The translations under genes were made by a program, and so were the position numbers. 42,072 nt of DNA from a virus: positions 1-42,072 of the IMG/VR virus record IMGVR_UViG_3300046665_000286; one strand, written 5' to 3'. Positions 22,055-31,129 of this stretch are shown here, in pieces. Numbering within the stretch: the first letter of the stretch is position 1; each line of letters opens with the position of its first letter. Below the pieces are notes generated by a model. That model made no database searches and was not told the origin of the DNA. It worked only from the letters and a program-made list of their open reading frames with translations.

Positions 22055-22959
22055 CACGATTTACTAAGCTCGATCTTTCGCAACTCGCGCCGCCGCAGCT
22101 AATCGAAGTCGTCGATTACGAGAAAATTCTCGCCGATCAAAAGGCGTGGGTGGTCGCGACGTGGGATAAGCTGCGCATTTCGCGCCCTGATCTTCCGGCG
22201 CTCGATACGCTCGGCCTCGAAACCGAGCCGATCACGATCATTCTTGAAGTGATCGCCTATCGCGAGACGCTGTTGCGCGCGCTCGTCAATGACAAGGCGC
22301 GCGCGGTGCTGCTCGCCTCGGCGGTTGGCACTGATCTCGATCATATCGGCGCGTTGTTCAACACGCCGCGCCGGCTGATCGACCCGGTGAATATGATTTA
22401 CCAATCGGACGCCGAGTATCGCGAGGAAATCCAACTCGCGCCGGAAGCGTTCTCTGTGGCTGGGCCGGAAGGCGCGTATATCTATTTCGCGCGCCGGGCG
22501 CATGCCTCGCTGTCGGATGCCGCCGCGTTGCATCCGCACACGAATCGAATTGATGTCGTGGTGCTGGCGCGCGACGGCAACGGCGCGGCATCGTCGGAAG
22601 CGGTGACGGCGGCCTATGTCGCACTCTCACCTAAAACGACGCGCCCGCTAACCGACGACGTTCGCGTCGTCTCGGCCGCCGTCGTCGATACGGCGGTGCG
22701 GGTGCGCCTGCAAATCCCGGCGGGGCCTGCGCCTGAGACGGTGCGCAAAGACGCATCCGATGCAATCGACGCCTATCGCAAGCAACGCCGGCGTATCGGC
22801 CTGCCGCTGCGCGTCGACGGCCTGATCGGCGCGGCTCGCGCCGGTGCCGCTGCGGCCGAAAAGGTGATTGTCGAAAGCCCGACGGCCGATGTCGACCCCG
22901 GAATTTATGGCGTGGTGAACGTCACGGCGATCGAGGTTATCGTCGAGGGCGTCGAATGA
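22051..22959 (+). CDS. Baseplate protein J, gpJ-like
   Basis: A 302-residue wedge protein of the P2 gpJ family, of usual length. The N-terminal helical part (DYEKILADQKAWVVATWDKL; then TIILEVIAYRETLLRALVND) and VGTDLDHIGALFNTPR are characteristic, as is the late EAVTAAYVALSPKTTRPLTD region. It starts in an ATGA overlap with the gp25-like gene and ends in an ATGA overlap with gpI. Confidence 0.92.
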   Translation: MTRFTKLDLSQLAPPQLIEVVDYEKILADQKAWVVATWDKLRISRPDLPALDTLGLETEPITIILEVIAYRETLLRALVNDKARAVLLASAVGTDLDHIGALFNTPRRLIDPVNMIYQSDAEYREEIQLAPEAFSVAGPEGAYIYFARRAHASLSDAAALHPHTNRIDVVVLARDGNGAASSEAVTAAYVALSPKTTRPLTDDVRVVSAAVVDTAVRVRLQIPAGPAPETVRKDASDAIDAYRKQRRRIGLPLRVDGLIGAARAGAAAAEKVIVESPTADVDPGIYGVVNVTAIEVIVEGVE

Positions 22960-24230
22960 TCGAGGAAATCGACAATCCCGACTTTCATTTGCTGCCGCCG
23001 AACGCCTCGCCGCTGGAACGTGTTTTCGCGAGTAGCGGCGCGCGCCGGCTAGACGGAATTCCGACCCCGATCGAAACGGTCAAGCGACCGTTTGAAGCGC
23101 CCGCGGCCTTCCTGCCGGCCTTGGCGTGGGAAACCTCGCTTGACCTTTGGGAGGAAGATTGGCCGGAATGGCGCAAGCGCCGGGCGATCTCTCGCTCGAT
23201 CGAGTTGCACCGGCTCAAGGGCACGTTGCCCGGCTTTATCGGTTGGCTCGATATCATCGGCGCGACGCTGCAATCGCACGTCATCCCGCCGATCGGCGGC
23301 TATGTCTCGCCGGGCCGTACCGACGCCGAGCGTCTTGCGTTCGTCTCGCAATTCCCTGAATTGCGCATCTATACGGAATCCGAATACGGCCTCGCGGACG
23401 CCGATCTCTATCTCGGTGACGGCTTTGTCGACGTGGATTTCGTGACGATCTCGACGGCGCGTGATCGCTACGGCCGCCGGGCTTACATCGTCGATCGCGG
23501 CGTGACACGCCCGGTGCCGATGCTTCCGGTCACGTGGGCGGGTGCCGAGGCGATTTTAGAGGATCTAATCGGGGTTGTTATCCCCGGCGAAGATGACGGC
23601 GGCTTGTTCCTGGGGGATGGCTCGCTCGATCGCGACCATGTGACGGTTGCAAAGATCACGTCGTCGCTGCTCTCTATCGCGGCCAATCGTTCCTACCTGC
23701 CGATTTCGCCTCGGCCTGTCGTGTTGCCCGGCGACACCTCGCCGCTTTCGCTCATGGACACCATGCCGGAACGGGTCGCCCTCAAGGGGACGATCGGCCC
23801 CGACGTGCTGCATGCGGGCGCGGGTTACATCGGCGACTATCTCGGCGAAAAAGATACGCATCTGCGCATCTTTGATCGCTTCTATCTGTTCGACGCCGAG
23901 CGCGTCATCGGCGGCCCCGGCAGCGATGGCGGGTTTTTCCTCGATCACACGCGGCTCGAAATCCCGCCGTTCTATGCCGAAATGCGCGTGCATTTTCCCG
24001 GTAACGCCCCGCCGCCGACGCTGATGCTCGACGACGGCTTTCTCGACGAGGCGAGCTTGCTGCCCGTGCAAGGGCAACTCGATCGTGTCGCCGCTGCGCT
24101 ACGTGCCGCCAAATCGCATCGCGATCACATTTGGTTCACGACGCAAATCTCTCGCCCTGTCGAATTCGCTGATGCGGTGCCGCTCGACGGCTCGGTCGCG
24201 TTCGATGACGAAATTCTGATCTATGACTGA
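22956..24230 (+). CDS. Tail protein I, gpI-like with long C-terminal extension
   Basis: A 424-residue protein. The first 170 residues match P2 gpI: LPPNASPLERVFASSGARRL, then FLPALAWETSLDLWEEDWPE and SIELHRLKGTLPGFIGWLDI. P2 gpI is about 176 residues, so the remaining 250 are an extension, strand-rich with several Asp-Gly turns (LGDGFVDVDFVTI, LGDGSLDRDHVTV, LDDGFLDEASLLP). gpI links baseplate and fibres; the extension may be a fibre docking or carbohydrate-contact part. Confidence 0.85.
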   Translation: MIEEIDNPDFHLLPPNASPLERVFASSGARRLDGIPTPIETVKRPFEAPAAFLPALAWETSLDLWEEDWPEWRKRRAISRSIELHRLKGTLPGFIGWLDIIGATLQSHVIPPIGGYVSPGRTDAERLAFVSQFPELRIYTESEYGLADADLYLGDGFVDVDFVTISTARDRYGRRAYIVDRGVTRPVPMLPVTWAGAEAILEDLIGVVIPGEDDGGLFLGDGSLDRDHVTVAKITSSLLSIAANRSYLPISPRPVVLPGDTSPLSLMDTMPERVALKGTIGPDVLHAGAGYIGDYLGEKDTHLRIFDRFYLFDAERVIGGPGSDGGFFLDHTRLEIPPFYAEMRVHFPGNAPPPTLMLDDGFLDEASLLPVQGQLDRVAAALRAAKSHRDHIWFTTQISRPVEFADAVPLDGSVAFDDEILIYD

Positions 24231-24246
24231 CAAGAGGTTAGGTTAA

Positions 24247-26526
24247 ATGGAGAAAATTGTTAACTTCGGCCCGCGCCAAAAGGTGACGGTCGACGACATC
24301 AATAACATCGGACTCGATGCCCGCGAGGGACTCGACCATGTTGTCGGCGACGCGCTCGTGCCGACCGCGAAATATGCCGGTGCCGACGTTGCGATCAGCG
24401 CCTCGACGAAAGTCAAGGTTGCGACGCCTGCGCGTCTTTATCGGCAGGGCCGCGTTTACGGCAACGAAATCTCGGGCGGTATCGAGGTCGACTTGCTGCC
24501 GCAACTGCCGACGGCGGGCTTTAAGCGCATCGTTGCGCTGACGTTGACCGGCAGCGCGCAAGACGATCAAGTCGAGGAACGTGACTTCCTGACGAACGCC
24601 GTCACTCGCGAGACGCAGGCGCAGCCGACGGCAACCCGGAACATCCGCGTTGCAATGGTCAACGTGATCGCCGGCGCTGCCGCTGTCGACCCGGTGCAAC
24701 CTGCAATCCCGGCCGAGCATCTGGTTATCGCCTATGTGACGCTGACGCCGACGGCTGTTTCGGTCGTGACACAAGTTACGAACAACCGCCTTGCGAGCAT
24801 CGTCGATATGGACGGTCGCCTCGTGGTCGTCGAGCAGTGGAAGGACATCACGCAGCCGATCATCGACGGTATGCGATCGGACATCGCCAAATTGCAGCAG
24901 GGGCAGAACGGCGCGCAGTCGCGCGGCATGACTGTCTATCTGCTCGAACAGGTGGCGCGCCTCTCCGATCGTATCGGCGTGAACGAATCGGCGTCCTATT
25001 CGCGAACCGATTGGTTCCTCGATCAGGACGATTCCGACATCACGCATCCGCAGTACCTCGCCAAGGTTGAAGAGGGCTTCCGCTTCGCAGACGCGAACGC
25101 CGAAACCTCGTCGCCCGTGCTGTCGAACCCGGCCGATACGAAATTCTCGATTTCGTCTGACGGTCTGCTCTTGCCGGCCTATAGCAACGTGCCGCTGGTA
25201 TCGAATATCGGCAAGGATAGCGAGATCGCGCTGTCGAACGCCGGTGCGCAGAACGTCAATGTCATTGCGCGCACGGTGTCGAAAACCCGCGTTCGCTGGG
25301 GCAGCTCTTACGTCGTCTGTACTAACTCGGCGATGTGGCAGTCGGGCCGCTATGACCCGACGACGGGCATTTTCACTGCATCCAGCGGCGAAACCTTTCA
25401 GGTTGCAAACCCGGAAGTCGCGCTTATCAATCATCAGTGGGTGCGCCTCGATCAGTTTTGGACCGACACTTACGAGGAAACCTATTGGGATACGATCGTC
25501 ACGACGGCGGCCTTTACCGGCAACGTCTGCGCGCAATCGTTCCTCGTGCCGCGTGCGGCTTGGCTTACGAAAGTTCGGCTCGGTTTCAGCCGCCTCGACT
25601 CGCAAGGCGACCTTCGTGTCGTTCTCTGCCGCGTGACGGCATCGGGTGCGCCTGATCCGAAAAACGCGCTCGCCGTGGTGACGGTTCCGGTTGCAAATCT
25701 GCGGCTCTATCCGACGATTACCGAAATCCCGATCCCGCCGACCTATGCGGAAGCCGGCGAACGCCTCGCCGTGCTGCTTATTACGGGTGGCAATCATTGG
25801 CTTGCGATGGCCGAGAACAACAAGTATGCGCAAGGCACGTTCTTTATCTCGACTGACGCCGCATGGTTTCAGGGAGATATCTCGCGCGACGCGTGCTTCG
25901 AAGTGCAGGCCGCGCAGTTCATCGCGCCTCGCATCGTCATCGATCTCGACCCGTGGTCGTGCAATGGCGGCATGACCGATATCGACATGAACCTGACTCA
26001 GATCGCGCCGAATCCGAGCAAGATCATTTTCGAAGTCAAGGTCAACAATATTTGGTATCCGGTCGCGGCCCCGGAAGCGGGCAATGCTAATCACCCGCTC
26101 TATGGACAGCCGGCCTCGGTTGGCGCGCGTATGACGCTGATCGGCACAACGGAAGTGATGCCGGGTATCTATCTCAACAAGTCGAAGGTCACGCGTTCGC
26201 GGCCTCGCGTTGATGGCGTGCATATCTCGACGCCGCGCAATGCGCCGTCGAATGTGACGGAAGTTCAAGTCATCGCGACGCTTGAACATATCGACACGGC
26301 CTATCACACGTGCGGCGTCAAGCTGTTGCGCGGCGCGGGTTATACGACTGAGGTTGGCCCGACCACGACGACGGACGTTGTGCAGCCTGACGGCTCGGTT
26401 CGCCGAACCTTCACGTTTGCCGGCCTTACGGCGCTGTCGACGTACAAGCGCAAAATCACGATGGGCACTGACTCGCCGTTGCGCGTGTTCCATGTCGCCT
26501 GTCTGACTGACGTTGCAATCCCGTAA
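24247..26526 (+). CDS. Large tail fibre or baseplate-peripheral protein
   Basis: A 759-residue protein with AGGTTAGG before its ATG. Residues 1-110 (VDDINNIGLDAREGLDHVVG; VKVATPARLYRQGRVYG) look like the virion-binding head of fibre proteins of the DUF4815 kind, which is a recollection and not a computed match. The middle is mixed and the C-terminal 250 residues are strand-rich, with FEVQAAQFIAPRIVIDLDPW near 560. It follows gpI, where fibre genes normally start. It probably forms the fibre or collar that carries the adhesins at 26803 and 27738. Confidence 0.65.
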   Translation: MEKIVNFGPRQKVTVDDINNIGLDAREGLDHVVGDALVPTAKYAGADVAISASTKVKVATPARLYRQGRVYGNEISGGIEVDLLPQLPTAGFKRIVALTLTGSAQDDQVEERDFLTNAVTRETQAQPTATRNIRVAMVNVIAGAAAVDPVQPAIPAEHLVIAYVTLTPTAVSVVTQVTNNRLASIVDMDGRLVVVEQWKDITQPIIDGMRSDIAKLQQGQNGAQSRGMTVYLLEQVARLSDRIGVNESASYSRTDWFLDQDDSDITHPQYLAKVEEGFRFADANAETSSPVLSNPADTKFSISSDGLLLPAYSNVPLVSNIGKDSEIALSNAGAQNVNVIARTVSKTRVRWGSSYVVCTNSAMWQSGRYDPTTGIFTASSGETFQVANPEVALINHQWVRLDQFWTDTYEETYWDTIVTTAAFTGNVCAQSFLVPRAAWLTKVRLGFSRLDSQGDLRVVLCRVTASGAPDPKNALAVVTVPVANLRLYPTITEIPIPPTYAEAGERLAVLLITGGNHWLAMAENNKYAQGTFFISTDAAWFQGDISRDACFEVQAAQFIAPRIVIDLDPWSCNGGMTDIDMNLTQIAPNPSKIIFEVKVNNIWYPVAAPEAGNANHPLYGQPASVGARMTLIGTTEVMPGIYLNKSKVTRSRPRVDGVHISTPRNAPSNVTEVQVIATLEHIDTAYHTCGVKLLRGAGYTTEVGPTTTTDVVQPDGSVRRTFTFAGLTALSTYKRKITMGTDSPLRVFHVACLTDVAIP

Positions 26527-26535
26527 GGAGGGAAA

Positions 26536-26721
26536 ATGTCGAATACCGAAAACACCACGATCGACCCGGAAGGGCAGTACAAGGTTGAGCTTACGCGATC
26601 GATTAAGGTCGGTCGCACAAGCATTCATCCGGGGCCGCGCGTGATCCTGCGCGGCGACATCCTGTCGGACACACTCGCCGCTGATGCGAGCGTCGTGTCG
26701 AGCTACGTCGCCGCAGAATAA
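26536..26721 (+). CDS. Small unknown virion-region protein
   Basis: A 61-residue protein with the strongest ribosome binding site of the tail cluster (AAGGAGGG before the ATG). It is strand-rich (YKVELTRSIKVGRTSIHPGP) and may be a small structural or chaperone protein for the preceding fibre. A terminator follows directly. No family recognised. Confidence 0.55.
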   Translation: MSNTENTTIDPEGQYKVELTRSIKVGRTSIHPGPRVILRGDILSDTLAADASVVSSYVAAE

Positions 26722-26740
26722 GCGACGCGCGCAATTGCTG

Positions 26741-26775
26741 GCGGCCGGTGCTTTCGAGCGCCGGCCGCTTTCGTT
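26741..26775 (+). terminator. Strong intrinsic terminator with TTCG loop
   Basis: A 12-bp stem with one G-T pair (GCGGCCGGTGCT, 26741-26752, against 26757-26768) closed by a TTCG tetraloop, then TTTCGTTT. It separates the baseplate genes from the fibre module. Confidence 0.8.
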
Positions 26776-26802
26776 TCCGCGGATGCTCTAAGGATTACGG
26801 TA

Positions 26803-27741
26803 ATGGCTTACGAAAAATTTCTGCGCAGTCAGATGCGCTACATCGGCGGCGCGCGCTGGGATGAATTGATCCGGCAAATTCAGAACGATTTTTCGGCGCT
26901 GTACGAACGCGCCGGCGTTGAAGAACAGACCGCCGAAAAGCTGCTGTCGCGCGGCTTGCAGGTAATCGAGGATTTGGTGTCGCCTGTCGCGCTACAGGCG
27001 CAGACGCGGGTTGACCAAATCGACGCGCTGATCGTCGGCGGAACCGAGGCGATCAACTATTTCACGCTGACAGCAACGCAAAAGCTCGAAGCAATCGCGG
27101 GCTATCTCGATATAATCGAGGCCGGCGGCATCACGGCAAACCTCGTCGTCGAAACGGCCGAGCGTTCATTTCTTGCTGCGGCGCTCAAGACGAAATTGCT
27201 CGCCATGTTCGGCGGCGATAACCCCGTCGCGCCGACTGCGCCGCTCGGCGAAGATAGCGAGCGGCTTGCCAATATGGCCGCGTTGCATGAGGCAATCGAG
27301 GCGCTGGCCGGCGATGTCGACGACGATCTCGTCGCATTGGCGGAATCGGTAGCGAAGGCGACGCTTGCCGAAATCAAGAGCGGCACGGGCGACAAATACC
27401 TGACGAACGGCAAGGCGTGGGGTGCGGCGGCGTGGGTATCGCTCGGCAATCTGTCGGGCGCTGTCACCATCGACGCGAGCAACGGCTCGCGCTTTTACGG
27501 CACGATGACGGGCAATGTCACCATTGATGTCTCAAACCTCAAGAACGGCCAGCCGTTCGAAATCGTGTTGATGCAGGATGCAACCGGCAACCGAACGGTG
27601 TCTTGGGCGGCGAAGTTCAAATGGCCGAGCGCGACTGTGCCCGGCGTCGGTACGGCGGCGAACGGCTATGCAGTCGTTGTGACCGGCATCGGCACGTGGG
27701 GGACCGATATTCTCGCCGCAGGCTGGAAAGTCACCGCATGA
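26803..27741 (+). CDS. Tail fibre protein
   Basis: A 312-residue fibre. Residues about 1-190 are helical with coiled-coil character. The C-terminal 120 residues hold the strand-rich repeat common in phage fibres (GAVTIDASNGSRFYGTMTGN; VTIDVSNLKNGQPFEIVLMQ). It lies between two terminators, with its own start after the 26741 hairpin, and its end overlaps the glycine-rich adhesin gene. It probably forms the shaft or distal part of the side fibre. Confidence 0.75.
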   Translation: MAYEKFLRSQMRYIGGARWDELIRQIQNDFSALYERAGVEEQTAEKLLSRGLQVIEDLVSPVALQAQTRVDQIDALIVGGTEAINYFTLTATQKLEAIAGYLDIIEAGGITANLVVETAERSFLAAALKTKLLAMFGGDNPVAPTAPLGEDSERLANMAALHEAIEALAGDVDDDLVALAESVAKATLAEIKSGTGDKYLTNGKAWGAAAWVSLGNLSGAVTIDASNGSRFYGTMTGNVTIDVSNLKNGQPFEIVLMQDATGNRTVSWAAKFKWPSATVPGVGTAANGYAVVVTGIGTWGTDILAAGWKVTA

Positions 27742-28643
27742 TGTTGCCGTTCCTGATGCGCATCGGCGGGGCCGATATCGACACCACGCCTAACCCCTTT
27801 TCGTTCCCGACGGTAAACGGCGCGGGGCCGGGTTCGGATAATTGGTCGATCGCCGTACAGATCACCGGCATTACGGTGCCGGTCCCGGTGACGACCGTCG
27901 GCGGTACGTTCCGCATTCTGGATGCGAGCCAAACGGTTGTCATTCAAGATTGGGGAACGGTCGGCAGCATACGGAACGGTCAAGTTCTCCAGCTTCGGCA
28001 GACCGCATCGGCGTCGTATAGCGGGACCGTACAAACCTCCGTTCAAGTCGGCACCGTGTCGTCGATTTGGTACGTCGTCACAATGTCCGTCGTCGGCGGC
28101 TCGGCATCGTGGGGAACGCCCGGCGTTTATAACTTCACTATCCCGCACCACAACGTATTCAACGCCGATGTCTACGGCGCGGGAGGCGGCGGCGGTGGCT
28201 GTAGTACCTCGGATTATTACGGTTCGCCGCCGCAGGCGGGCGCGGGCGGCCTTAGCTACTTCAATGCCCCGACCGGCAACCTTGTCGGCTATGGCGGCAA
28301 CGGCGGCTATTACGGCGGCGATTGGTACGATGGCGGTTTGAGTACGGGACCGGGCGGCGAGCATGGAACCGGCGTCAACGGCGACGGCAACGTTTATGCC
28401 GGCGGTGCCGGCCCCGGCGGCGGCGGCTACTTCTCTGTCGTTCCCTCTTGGCGAGGCGGCCCCGGAGGTTATGGCGGTCGCGCTTATCGCAGTTGGGCAC
28501 GCGGCGTCATGGCCCCCGGCTCGGTAATTCAAATCGTTGTTGGGCAGGGTGGATCGCCCGGCGGCGTCGCTGCGCCCAATCCGGAATACTTCGTCCAGGG
28601 CGGTTGGGGCGGCAACGGTGCCGTTTATGTTTCATGGGGTTAA
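27738..28643 (+). CDS. Glycine-rich receptor-binding adhesin
   Basis: A 301-residue protein. ATG 27738 overlaps the fibre stop; ATG 27741 is an alternative. Residues about 1-145 form a strand-rich, Thr/Val-rich domain. Residues about 148-301 are dominated by glycine runs (GAGGGGGG; GYGGNGGYYGGDWYDGG; GGAGPGGGG) alternating with Tyr, Trp and Ser, and the protein ends GGWGGNGAVYVSWG. This resembles the polyglycine sandwich adhesins at the tips of T-even-like fibres (gp38 type), where variable loops between glycine stretches choose the receptor. It is probably the host-range determinant. Confidence 0.72.
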   Translation: MMLPFLMRIGGADIDTTPNPFSFPTVNGAGPGSDNWSIAVQITGITVPVPVTTVGGTFRILDASQTVVIQDWGTVGSIRNGQVLQLRQTASASYSGTVQTSVQVGTVSSIWYVVTMSVVGGSASWGTPGVYNFTIPHHNVFNADVYGAGGGGGGCSTSDYYGSPPQAGAGGLSYFNAPTGNLVGYGGNGGYYGGDWYDGGLSTGPGGEHGTGVNGDGNVYAGGAGPGGGGYFSVVPSWRGGPGGYGGRAYRSWARGVMAPGSVIQIVVGQGGSPGGVAAPNPEYFVQGGWGGNGAVYVSWG

Positions 28644-28645
28644 CA

Positions 28646-29137
28646 ATGCAATATGTAGTTCAAGAGATCACCGCAGACGTGTTCCGTGAAGTACCCTTCG
28701 GCGCGAGCATCGTTGTCGGCGACGTGGTTCACCCGTGGCAGATTACCGAATTGTGGCCCGTCGCCGCGCAGGAAGCCGTTGGCGTGTTTCACGTCGCACC
28801 CGCAATGCCTCCGCATGCGAGCGCGACGGTGAAGGGATATCATTTCGCGCGCGTCGAGGGCGTCGTCGTGCAATTGCTCGATATCGAATTGCCGCCCGAC
28901 AACACGCTCGACATGAGCGCAACCGCTCGGCAAATCCGCCTTGCTATGAATGCGCTCGGCTTGCGCGAGGATATCGAGGCGTATGTCGCTAGTCAGTCGC
29001 AGGATGTGCGCGACAGTTGGCAGTACACGAGCGAGTTCAAGATCAATCACCCGTTTATCATCGCCGCAGCCGAGCATTTGAATAAGAGCGACGCCGAGCG
29101 TGTCGCGCTGTTCTCTCTTGCGCAAACCTTCACCTAG
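28646..29137 (+). CDS. Probable fibre assembly protein
   Basis: A 163-residue protein from ATG 28646, two bases after the adhesin stop. The N-terminal half is strand-rich; the C-terminal half is helical (AERVALFSLAQTF at the end). Its place after the fibre and adhesin genes and before a terminator matches tail fibre assembly chaperones. No diagnostic motif is seen, so the role is inferred from position. Confidence 0.5.
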   Translation: MQYVVQEITADVFREVPFGASIVVGDVVHPWQITELWPVAAQEAVGVFHVAPAMPPHASATVKGYHFARVEGVVVQLLDIELPPDNTLDMSATARQIRLAMNALGLREDIEAYVASQSQDVRDSWQYTSEFKINHPFIIAAAEHLNKSDAERVALFSLAQTFT

Positions 29138-29187
29138 CAGTCGAGCGTTGCTCGTCTGATCGAACGCAACTCAATGAATTCAACAAT

Positions 29188-29217
29188 GGCCGCCCTCGAC
29201 GGGGCGGCCTTTTCTTT
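29188..29217 (+). terminator. Intrinsic terminator ending the fibre module
   Basis: A perfect 8-bp stem (GGCCGCCC 29188-29195, GGGCGGCC 29202-29209), 6-base loop, then TTTTCTTTT. It lies 11 bases before the sheath start codon, so the sheath ribosome binding site (GGAG) follows it at once. Confidence 0.85.
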
Positions 29218-29228
29218 TGGAGTAACGA

Positions 29229-30476
29229 ATGACCGAACCGACTTTTGGTATCACTATCACGCGCGACGACAACGAAGCGCGCCCCGTCGTCGCGAGCGAT
29301 ATGTCCGTCGTGGGCCTCGTCGCCCCTGCGCCCCTCGCGGATGCAACGGCGTTCCCGCTGAATACGCCCGTGCTGATGTATTCGAGCGATAAGACCGCAT
29401 TGACGAAGCTCGGTGCCGGCGATCTCGCCGAACAGATCACGCTGATTAACGATCAGCTCGCCGACTTTCAGGTCGCCGCAAAGGTGGTCGTGGTGCGCGT
29501 CACCGAGGGCGCTGACGCTACTGCCACGCTGGCAAACATCGTCGGCACCGAGGCGGCCGGAACCGGCATCTATGCGCTGCTCGCTGCCGGCCCGATGCTC
29601 GGTGTCATCCCGCGCCTGATCGGCGTTCCCGGTTTCACGCATCAGCGCACCGGCGATCTCGCAAATCCGGTCTGCGCCGCTCTGCCGGGCGTGCTGTCGA
29701 AACTGCTCGCGCACGCCGTTGTCGAGGGGCCGGGAACGAACGCCACGGCAATCAAGGATTGGCGCGAGACGCTGGCGTCTGATCGCCTTATCCCCGTCGA
29801 TTGCTGGACGAAAATTCAGGTTGGCACCGAGGTCGTTTCTGCGCCGGGTGTCGGCACCGTTCTCGGCATCGCCGTTCGCCGCGACTATGAAAAGCGCGGT
29901 GTGCCCGGCCACTCGTGGGCAAATCAGTCGGTGCAAGGCATCCTCGGCCCGAACCGTTTCGTCAACTTCTCGCTGACGGACGGCGCGACGGAAGGGCAGG
30001 ATTTGCTTTCGGCAAATGTCGGCGTGCTGTTGCGCGGCGAGCTTGGTGTCGAGACCGCGATCGCTTCGTCGGGCTTTGTGTTCGTCGGCACCGACAACGC
30101 CGGCGACGATCCCTTGTGGCAGTTCTACAATGTGACGCGCATGCGCGATTACATCCACTTGGGCTTGCTGCGAACGCTGCGGTTCTATCTCGGCAAATAC
30201 AATATCACCGGACAGACCATTCAAGCCGTTCTCAACACGATGCACTTTTTCTTGCGCGACCTGAAAGCCGACGATCACATTCTCGGTTACAAGGTCGGTT
30301 TCGAGCCGAGCAAGAATTCGCCTGAGAACCTGCGCCTCGGCCGCTTCCGCTGCTACTTCGAAGCCGAGGAACCGCCGGTGCTGCGCCGCATCGATATCGA
30401 CTCGCGCCGCTATGCGCGCGCGCTCGACATCCTCGTCGCCGATCTCGCGTCGCAAACGAACGATCTCACCGGCTAA
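29229..30476 (+). CDS. Tail sheath protein, gpFI-like
   Basis: A 415-residue contractile sheath protein of the P2 FI family, close to usual length. Recognisable parts are the N-terminal FGITITRDDNEARPVVASDM, the middle VIPRLIGVPGFT, and the C-terminal RTLRFYLGKYNITGQTIQ and FEAEEPPVLRRIDIDSRRY. Its presence shows that the phage is a myovirus. It begins a new transcription block after a strong terminator and is followed by the tube gene, as in P2. Confidence 0.93.
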   Translation: MTEPTFGITITRDDNEARPVVASDMSVVGLVAPAPLADATAFPLNTPVLMYSSDKTALTKLGAGDLAEQITLINDQLADFQVAAKVVVVRVTEGADATATLANIVGTEAAGTGIYALLAAGPMLGVIPRLIGVPGFTHQRTGDLANPVCAALPGVLSKLLAHAVVEGPGTNATAIKDWRETLASDRLIPVDCWTKIQVGTEVVSAPGVGTVLGIAVRRDYEKRGVPGHSWANQSVQGILGPNRFVNFSLTDGATEGQDLLSANVGVLLRGELGVETAIASSGFVFVGTDNAGDDPLWQFYNVTRMRDYIHLGLLRTLRFYLGKYNITGQTIQAVLNTMHFFLRDLKADDHILGYKVGFEPSKNSPENLRLGRFRCYFEAEEPPVLRRIDIDSRRYARALDILVADLASQTNDLTG

Positions 30477-30547
30477 CGCCGGTTCGCGGCTCGCCGATCG
30501 CGGCGGGCCGCTCGATCTCTCACGCATCACAGTAAGGAATTCGCCAA

Positions 30548-31087
30548 ATGGCAGGAACCGTTTACATCCAGACCGCCGCTAACCTCTTTTGCGGCGATCA
30601 TGACCCGACCAAATCCAAGCATCTGACCCTTGAAGAAATGCGCGTTCCGGCGCTCGAAGAAAACTTCGCAGATCACACGCCGGGCGGCGCGCTGGTCGGC
30701 GTCGAGTTCGCGGTCGGCGTCAAGAAATTCGAAGCCGGCTTCAAGCTCAAGGGTTTCGACCCCGACCTGATGTCGGAATTCGGCCTCGGCTCGAAAGTGC
30801 GCAACGTGTTCACGTCTTACGGCGTGATCGTCGACAAGCGCACCGGCCGGTCGATCGAAAGCAAGGCGATCATTCAGGCGCGGCTCGGCCGCGTCACGCC
30901 TGATGCGTTCTCGCGCGGCAATCTCGCCGGCTGCGATTACAGCATGAATGAGATCGTCAACTATCAATTCCATTTCGACGGCAAGGAAAAATTCTATTGG
31001 GATTTTTTCACCAACGAATTCCGAGTCGATGGCGTCGATCAGAACCGCGAGGAAAACAACATTCTTCGCATCACGGGCGCCGCCTAA
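30548..31087 (+). CDS. Tail tube protein, gpFII-like
   Basis: A 179-residue inner tube protein of the P2 FII family. It starts MAGTVYIQTAANLFCGDHD and contains LTLEEMRVPALEENFADHTP with GGALVGVEFAVGVKKFEAGF, the usual FII pattern. AAGGA lies a few bases before the ATG. Tube and sheath are adjacent as in P2. Confidence 0.92.
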   Translation: MAGTVYIQTAANLFCGDHDPTKSKHLTLEEMRVPALEENFADHTPGGALVGVEFAVGVKKFEAGFKLKGFDPDLMSEFGLGSKVRNVFTSYGVIVDKRTGRSIESKAIIQARLGRVTPDAFSRGNLAGCDYSMNEIVNYQFHFDGKEKFYWDFFTNEFRVDGVDQNREENNILRITGAA

Positions 31088-31129
31088 TCGCCGCGTCGCT
31101 CTAGCCAAACATCAACGAAAGGAAATGAA

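Noticed and set aside
24238-26628. A 796-codon ORF on the minus strand
   Set aside because: It mirrors the 759-residue fibre gene on the plus strand in a fixed codon phase, is very rich in Arg, His and Asp, and has no start signal. The same applies to the large minus ORFs at 8243-9322, 17787-19157 and 29130-30530.
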